Source: an uncultured Eubacteriales bacterium (lineage in GTDB: Bacteria; Bacillota; Clostridia; Peptostreptococcales; Anaerovoracaceae). From it: a stretch of DNA of 64,000 bases. Position 1 is the stretch's first letter. Each line of letters starts with the position of its first letter. The stretch spans positions 1 through 64,000 of the forward strand of contig UQXL01000006.1 of assembly GCA_900545135.1 (NCBI GenBank), in the 5' to 3' direction. Under the pieces are notes generated by a model. The model saw only the letters and a list, made by a program, of their open reading frames with translations, had not been told where the DNA came from and ran no database searches. Shown here piece after piece: positions 59,111-64,000 of this stretch. The position numbers and the translations under genes are program-made.

Positions 59111-61765
59111 ATGGATAAAAAAATTGTCATCATAGACGGCAACAGCCTGATAAACAGAGCTTACTACGCTGTACAGAGACCTATGATTACCAGAGAGGGG
59201 ATATATACTCAGGGAATTTACGGCTTTATAAACATGCTCAATAAAATAGAAGGGGACTATGAGCCGGAATATCTGACGGTGGCCTTTGACCTGAAAGCGC
59301 CTACTTTCCGCCATTTGGAATATGAAGAATATAAGGCTGGCAGGAAAGCCATGCCGCCGGAGCTGGTCATGCAGATGCCTCTTGTCAAAGATGTGCTTTC
59401 CGCCATGAATATAAAAATCCTTGAAATGGAAGGCTACGAAGCGGACGATATAATAGGAACGGTGGCCAAAGCCGCAGAGGAACAGGGAATAGAGCCTCTG
59501 ATAATAACCGGAGACAAAGACGCGCTGCAGCTGGTGACAGAAAAGACGAAAGTCATAATCACCAAGCGGGGGATCACAGATTTTGAGATATACGATCCTG
59601 GGAAGATGGAGGAAAGATACGGTCTGACTCCGTCTCAGTTCATAGACCTCAAGGGTCTGATGGGCGACAGCTCGGACAACATTCCGGGAATTCCGGGAGT
59701 AGGCGAAAAGACGGGAATAAAACTTTTAGAACAATTCGGTTCTATAGAGAATCTTCTGACCCATACTGAAGATATTTCTTCCGCGAAGCTCAGACTCAAA
59801 GTTGAGGAAAACGCTCAGCTGGCCGTCATGAGCAAGAGGCTGGCTACCATCAATACCAATGTACCTATCGAATTTTCAATGGATGAACTGACGCTGGAAG
59901 AGCCCGACTACGAATCGCTGATAGAAATATATACCAAGCTGGAATTCAACAGCTTTCTCAAAAAGCTTAAAGTTCCGGCAAAAGCTGAAACATCCCAGTT
60001 CACCGAAATGGATGTGACGAAAGAAATATTGGAGAACAGAGAAGAAGTTTCAGAGAAGCTCGCAAAGCTCAGGGGAGAGATTTACCTCAAAGTTTTCGGC
60101 AATATGAGCCATACAGAGCTGCCATATATAGAAGGCGTATTTCTCATGGACGATGCGTCCGCTTACTATATTGACGCCGTCAAGATACCGCCGGAAAATA
60201 TTGCGGAGATTCTCAATAAATTTGACTTTCACCTCATAGGACATGAAATAAAGGACGATATATACTGCCTGATGAGCCGCGGACTTGAGAATTTTAATAT
60301 ATTATTCGATACCGCCATCGCCGAATACGTCCTCGAGCCCGGCAAAAGCAGCTACAGCCTGAAGAACATAGTTTTGGAAAAACTTCACTGCGATATTGAT
60401 ACCGCACAGGATATTTCAGAGGGAGGACAGCTGGACTTTTTCAATGACAACAGGAAAGAGCAGCTGGACAGCGGAGTAAAGCTTGGCTCAGCTGTAAAAG
60501 CCCTGAAAGAGGGACAGCTTGCCAGACTGGAAAAAGAGGGGCTGCTAAAAGTGTTCGAGGAGGCGGAACTGCCGCTGATCGAAGTCATGGCCTCCATGGA
60601 GAGAGAGGGCGTCAAAGTCAACGGCCGTTTTCTGGAAGAATTCGGAGCCGATCTTAAAAGCAGGATCTCTCAGCTGGAAGAAGAAATATACAGTCAGGCA
60701 GGCTGCGAGTTCAACATAAACTCGCCTCTGCAGCTCGGAAACGTATTGTTTGAAACACTTGGCCTGCCGCCTCTCGGAAAAAAGACAAAGCGCGGATACA
60801 GCACCAGCGCCGATGTGCTGGAAAAGATCAAGGATAAGCATCCGATAGTCAACTCAGTTCTCGTCTACAGAAATCTGACCAAACTCAATTCTACTTACGT
60901 GGAGGGAATGAAGCCTTTGATATGTCAGGACGGCAAGATAAGAGCACACTTCCAGCAGACGGTCACTGCCACGGGCAGAATAAGCTGTACCGAGCCAAAC
61001 CTGCAAAACATCCCCATAAGGCAGGAACTGGGGAGAACTCTGAGAAAGGCTTTCACCGCCGACGACGAGGAACATGTGCTGATCGGCGCCGACTATTCCC
61101 AGATAGAGCTGAGAGTTCTGGCGCACCTTTCGGGGGACGACGATCTGATAAAGGCTTTCAACAACGGCGAAGATATACACAGAGCCACAGCTTCAAGAGT
61201 TCTCGGCGTGCCTTTTGACAAGGTCACACCTCAGGAGAGAAGCAGAGCCAAGGCTGTAAACTTCGGAGTAATATACGGAATGAGCGGCTTCGGCCTCAGC
61301 GAAGAGCTTAATATAAGCAGAAAAGAAGCGGAAAAATATATACAGGAATATTTCCTCAAGCACGGAAAGGTCAAGGAATACATGGACAGGCAGATAAGCA
61401 TGTGCCGGGAAAAAGGCTATTCCGAGACAATTTTAGGCAGAAAAAGGCCAATTCACGAGATAAACGCCACTTCATACATGATAAGGCAGCTGGGGGAAAG
61501 GCTGGCGATGAACAGTCCCATCCAGGGAAGCGCGGCTGATATAATTAAACTGGCCATGATAAAAGTCTATAGAAAACTCAAGGAGAGTTTTCCGGACACC
61601 AAGCTGCTGCTGCAGGTTCACGACGAGCTCATCCTATGCGCTCCGAAAAAGGATAAAGAGGCGGTCAAGGCGCTTCTCAAGGAAAATATGGAGGACGCGA
61701 TCAGCCTCTCGGTAAAACTGGTGGCGGACGTAAACGAAGGCTACAGCTGGTACGATTTGAAGTAA
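59111..61765 (+). CDS. polA: DNA polymerase I
   Basis: 884 residues from the ATG behind AAAAGGAAGG; an in-frame upstream ATG at 59024 is less likely. The N-terminal 5' nuclease domain (IIDGNSLINRAYYA, GDKDALQLV, GLMGDSSDNIPGIPGVGEKTG) is intact. The polymerase domain has motif A DYSQIELRVLAHLS, the O-helix RSRAKAVNFGVIYGMSGFGL and motif C QVHDELIL. The middle 3'-5' exonuclease-like domain lacks the D-x-E motif I (IYLKVFGN is in its place), so proofreading is probably absent, as in many Firmicute and Thermus enzymes. Confidence 0.96.
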   Translation: MDKKIVIIDGNSLINRAYYAVQRPMITREGIYTQGIYGFINMLNKIEGDYEPEYLTVAFDLKAPTFRHLEYEEYKAGRKAMPPELVMQMPLVKDVLSAMNIKILEMEGYEADDIIGTVAKAAEEQGIEPLIITGDKDALQLVTEKTKVIITKRGITDFEIYDPGKMEERYGLTPSQFIDLKGLMGDSSDNIPGIPGVGEKTGIKLLEQFGSIENLLTHTEDISSAKLRLKVEENAQLAVMSKRLATINTNVPIEFSMDELTLEEPDYESLIEIYTKLEFNSFLKKLKVPAKAETSQFTEMDVTKEILENREEVSEKLAKLRGEIYLKVFGNMSHTELPYIEGVFLMDDASAYYIDAVKIPPENIAEILNKFDFHLIGHEIKDDIYCLMSRGLENFNILFDTAIAEYVLEPGKSSYSLKNIVLEKLHCDIDTAQDISEGGQLDFFNDNRKEQLDSGVKLGSAVKALKEGQLARLEKEGLLKVFEEAELPLIEVMASMEREGVKVNGRFLEEFGADLKSRISQLEEEIYSQAGCEFNINSPLQLGNVLFETLGLPPLGKKTKRGYSTSADVLEKIKDKHPIVNSVLVYRNLTKLNSTYVEGMKPLICQDGKIRAHFQQTVTATGRISCTEPNLQNIPIRQELGRTLRKAFTADDEEHVLIGADYSQIELRVLAHLSGDDDLIKAFNNGEDIHRATASRVLGVPFDKVTPQERSRAKAVNFGVIYGMSGFGLSEELNISRKEAEKYIQEYFLKHGKVKEYMDRQISMCREKGYSETILGRKRPIHEINATSYMIRQLGERLAMNSPIQGSAADIIKLAMIKVYRKLKESFPDTKLLLQVHDELILCAPKKDKEAVKALLKENMEDAISLSVKLVADVNEGYSWYDLK

Positions 61766-61806
61766 AGCGGCATGACTTGAAGCAGATAATTACGATTTGA
61801 AGTAAA
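61751..61806. repeat. 16-bp direct repeat spanning the polA/coaE junction
   Basis: TACGATTTGAAGTAAA, the last codons and stop of polA (61751-61766), recurs exactly at 61791-61806, just before the coaE ATG. The copies are 40 bases apart. This suggests a small local duplication. Confidence 0.8.
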
Positions 61807-61807
61807 A

Positions 61808-62410
61808 ATGAAAGTAATAGGACTGACAGGGGGAATAGGCAGCGGTAAATCGACCGTTTCAGCCTATATGAAAGAAAAAGGCTGCGAAATAATAGACGCA
61901 GACCTCATATCGAGGCAGATGACAGAAAAAGATTCTCCGGCCCTGGATGAGATTCGGGAGGCCTTTGGCGACGGCTTTTTTCTCGGGGACGGCAGTCTCG
62001 ACAGGAAAGCGCTGGGAGATCTGGTCTTTTCCGATGAAAATAAGCGCGGGATTCTCCAGGAGATAGTGACGAAAAAAGTGGTCAAGACCATAGATGAGAG
62101 GCTTCGCAGGTTAAAGGAAAGCGGTTTTTCCGGCATAGCCGTGATAGACGCGCCTCTGCTTTTTGAATGTGGTATGGAAGACATGGCCGACGAAAACTGG
62201 CTGGTGACAGCAGGACTTGAATCAAGGATAGAGAGGGTATGCCGCAGAGACGGTCTTTCACGGGAACAGGTATTGTCGAGGATAGAAAGTCAGATGTCTC
62301 AGGAAGAGAAAGAAAAATATAGCAGATGTATTTTGGATAATTCCGGTACGGCGGAAGAACTTTTCTGTCAGATAGACAGAAATCTTGAAAGGGTAAAAAA
62401 TGAAGATTAA
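61808..62410 (+). CDS. coaE: Dephospho-CoA kinase
   Basis: Last step of coenzyme A synthesis. The P-loop GLTGGIGSGKSTV opens the 200-residue protein, followed by the conserved IIDADLISRQM and DAPLLFECGM segments. polA followed by coaE is a frequent Firmicute order. The ribosome site is weak. The end overlaps the next gene by 11 bases. Confidence 0.95.
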   Translation: MKVIGLTGGIGSGKSTVSAYMKEKGCEIIDADLISRQMTEKDSPALDEIREAFGDGFFLGDGSLDRKALGDLVFSDENKRGILQEIVTKKVVKTIDERLRRLKESGFSGIAVIDAPLLFECGMEDMADENWLVTAGLESRIERVCRRDGLSREQVLSRIESQMSQEEKEKYSRCILDNSGTAEELFCQIDRNLERVKNED

Positions 62411-64000
62411 CAGAGAAGCTGTAGAAAACTCCAGATTGGCAAACTTTCTGAAAAAATACTGGATACCCATACTGGCTGTGATCGTAGTAATCACCGTGAT
62501 CGCCTCATCGGTGGGTATATACAGAGAGGAAGTACTGCACATAGATCCCGATGTACAATACGAGGAAGGCGACAAGCTGTATTTTTCAGCCAGCGCGCTG
62601 GATACGCTGAACCCTGTAGTTTCACAGTCTTCAGATACTTATTATATTTCAAAGCTCATATACGACAGCCTGTTCGATTACACCGACGAGTTCAACGTGA
62701 CAGGCGAACTGGCAGACAGCTACGAAGTTGATACGGAAAAAGCCAAAATAGATATAACCTTGAAGAGCGGCATAAAATGGCATAACGGAGATTCCTTTAC
62801 AGCCAGCGACGTGAGATTTACGGTGAGCGCCATCAAGTCTTACGGCAGCAAGAGCATATATTATGAAAAGGTATCGAAGATATACTCCGTACAGGTCACG
62901 GGGGAGCTTAAGCTTACGATTTATTTCAGAAACAATACTGACTGCGCCTTGGATAATCTCATATTCCCCATACTGCCAGCCGGAGAATACTACTCTGCAG
63001 GAAGCCTGATAAGAGACGTATCAGATTTTAAACCTGTAGGGACTGGGAAATATGTCTATAAATCATATGATTCTCTCAAAGAGCTGAAGCTTACGCCGAA
63101 CGAGTCATATTTCGGCGCAAAGGCGGCTAAAGATGTGGACATAGTCATACTGCCCGACAAAGAACTTGCTTCAAACATGATGGAGATCAGTTCAGTGACA
63201 TGTTATACCGACGACAGCTCTGACAGATATTCTCTGGTCAACGATAAGAATTTCAAGATGTACGACATGATATCCAACGATGTGGAATTCATCGTGTTCA
63301 ATCAGGAAAAGGAGCTTTTCAGGGAGAAAAACGCCAGACAGGCCGTCGGCTATGCTATAGATACTGAAAACGTGCTGGAAAAAGGATATATGGGAGACGG
63401 AGTTCTCACTGACAACATATATTATCCTGATTTTATGGGTGTCCCGGACACTCTGAGCTATTACAAACAGGATCAGGACAAGGCCAAAGAACTGCTGAAA
63501 GAGATAGGATACGAAGACAGGGATCTCAACGGCAGGCTGGAGGACAAGGAGAGAAAAGATGTTGAAATCACACTGCTGGTCAACAGCGATAATGCTGTAA
63601 GAGCTGCCGCCGCCAAGATCATAGCAAAGGATCTGACCGGCGTCGGATTTTCCGTTACGATCGACTCGAAAAGCTGGGAGGATTATGTCGAAGCTATAGA
63701 GAAGGGCGAATACGATATCCTGCTGACAGGCTACGACATGGAAGCTTCTTATGATCTGAGAGACTTTTTCAACGGAAAAACCCTGTGGGAATATGAAAAC
63801 GATCAGCTCCTCGCCCAGGCGTCAGAACTGGAAAAACTCTATGATTCCCAAGGGTATATATCGGCATACGAAGAATTGAAATCCATGATGCTGGACGAAT
63901 TGCCGTATTATACTCTCTGCTACAGAAAGATGGGACTTGTCGGCGTAGAGTATTTTGAAGCTTCCAAACTGCCTACCTTCGACGACATCTATAAAAACTG
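62400..64000 (+). CDS. Oligopeptide-type ABC substrate-binding protein (family 5), partial
   Basis: The frame starts at ATG 62400 inside the end of coaE and is still open at the window edge (533 codons). After a short basic head comes an uncleaved-looking membrane anchor (YWIPILAVIVVITVIASSVGIY), then an SBP_bac_5 fold: ALDTLNPVVSQSSDTYYISKLIYDSLF, LKSGIKWHNGDSFTASDVRFTV and a late KAKELLKEIGYEDRDLNGRLED. It binds peptides or similar solutes outside the cell for an Opp/Dpp-type importer, whose other genes may follow beyond the window. A transmembrane anchor in place of a lipobox is less usual for this family. Confidence 0.88.
   Translation, partial: MKINREAVENSRLANFLKKYWIPILAVIVVITVIASSVGIYREEVLHIDPDVQYEEGDKLYFSASALDTLNPVVSQSSDTYYISKLIYDSLFDYTDEFNVTGELADSYEVDTEKAKIDITLKSGIKWHNGDSFTASDVRFTVSAIKSYGSKSIYYEKVSKIYSVQVTGELKLTIYFRNNTDCALDNLIFPILPAGEYYSAGSLIRDVSDFKPVGTGKYVYKSYDSLKELKLTPNESYFGAKAAKDVDIVILPDKELASNMMEISSVTCYTDDSSDRYSLVNDKNFKMYDMISNDVEFIVFNQEKELFREKNARQAVGYAIDTENVLEKGYMGDGVLTDNIYYPDFMGVPDTLSYYKQDQDKAKELLKEIGYEDRDLNGRLEDKERKDVEITLLVNSDNAVRAAAAKIIAKDLTGVGFSVTIDSKSWEDYVEAIEKGEYDILLTGYDMEASYDLRDFFNGKTLWEYENDQLLAQASELEKLYDSQGYISAYEELKSMMLDELPYYTLCYRKMGLVGVEYFEASKLPTFDDIYKN

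Overview
The window looks like chromosomal DNA of an anaerobic, amino-acid-fermenting Firmicute of the class Clostridia. Reasons visible in the sequence: strong AGGAGG-type ribosome sites, type A RNase P RNA, a Firmicute-type 6S-like RNA, a giant 2-hydroxyacyl-CoA-dehydratase-type protein, an Etf/acyl-CoA dehydrogenase module and many Na+-coupled or peptide transporters. An Anaerovoracaceae-like (former Family XIII) placement is only my inference.

Layout. 1-7.3 kb: cell-wall and housekeeping genes (MurE-like ligase, RluD-type pseudouridine synthase, NAD kinase, oligoendopeptidase F, glutamate racemase), ending with a tiny Cys-rich membrane protein whose ribosome site lies inside a terminator-like hairpin. 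7.3-24.3 kb is the accessory heart of the window: a sigma-54 enhancer-binding protein (EBP) gene with a sigma-70 promoter and 13-bp tandem repeats, a broken KilA-N gene, a LUD-domain gene, three copies of a GTAAAAAAATTTTCAC-type near-palindrome, a textbook -24/-12 promoter, a leader of about 375 nt, and then a 13-kb row of eleven genes on one strand. These encode an NhaC-type antiporter, a hotdog beta-aminoacyl-CoA ammonia-lyase-like protein, two family III CoA-transferases, a MalY/PatB-type PLP enzyme, a saccharopine-dehydrogenase-like protein, an acyl-CoA dehydrogenase, EtfB, EtfA, a glycerate 2-kinase and a divergent enolase. The row ends at a hairpin terminator. Read together it looks like a dedicated regulon for taking up and fermenting an amino compound. 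CoA activation, deamination to an enoyl-CoA and Etf-linked reduction would dispose of electrons; a three-carbon branch would run through glycerate and 2-phosphoglycerate. The substrate is unknown. This is the best candidate for an undescribed system here.

24.3-31.2 kb: a RarD-type transporter, an unusual YkvI-transporter/metallo-beta-lactamase fusion, and an NMT1/tauABC-like ABC transporter with a DUF169 gene, whose binding-protein gene is cut by one amber codon. 31.2-34.4 kb (minus strand): MetY, thiamine pyrophosphokinase and a Cys-rich protein with a His/Asp tail. 34.5-42.5 kb: M16 protease, dUTPase, dGTPase, then dnaG-rpoD-trmK-nif3 (macromolecular synthesis operon) and RNase P RNA. 42.6-53.1 kb: lipoprotein, NSS transporter, release factor 3, MATE exporter, a Cys-cluster protein and the giant dehydratase/activator protein. 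53.1-57.4 kb: a scrambled patch with a transporter remnant, a TM2 protein, an SPFH protein separated from its SHOCT tail by one TGA, YebC, 6S-like RNA, a formate/nitrite channel and a frameshifted acidic protein. 57.4-64 kb: OPT transporter, DNA polymerase I, CoaE and a partial oligopeptide-binding protein.

A recurring theme is otherwise intact genes carrying a single stop or frameshift (KilA-N, NMT1 binding protein, SPFH/SHOCT, acidic protein). No tRNA, CRISPR array or complete insertion sequence was seen. All calls come from reading the sequence and from family knowledge; no database search was made.
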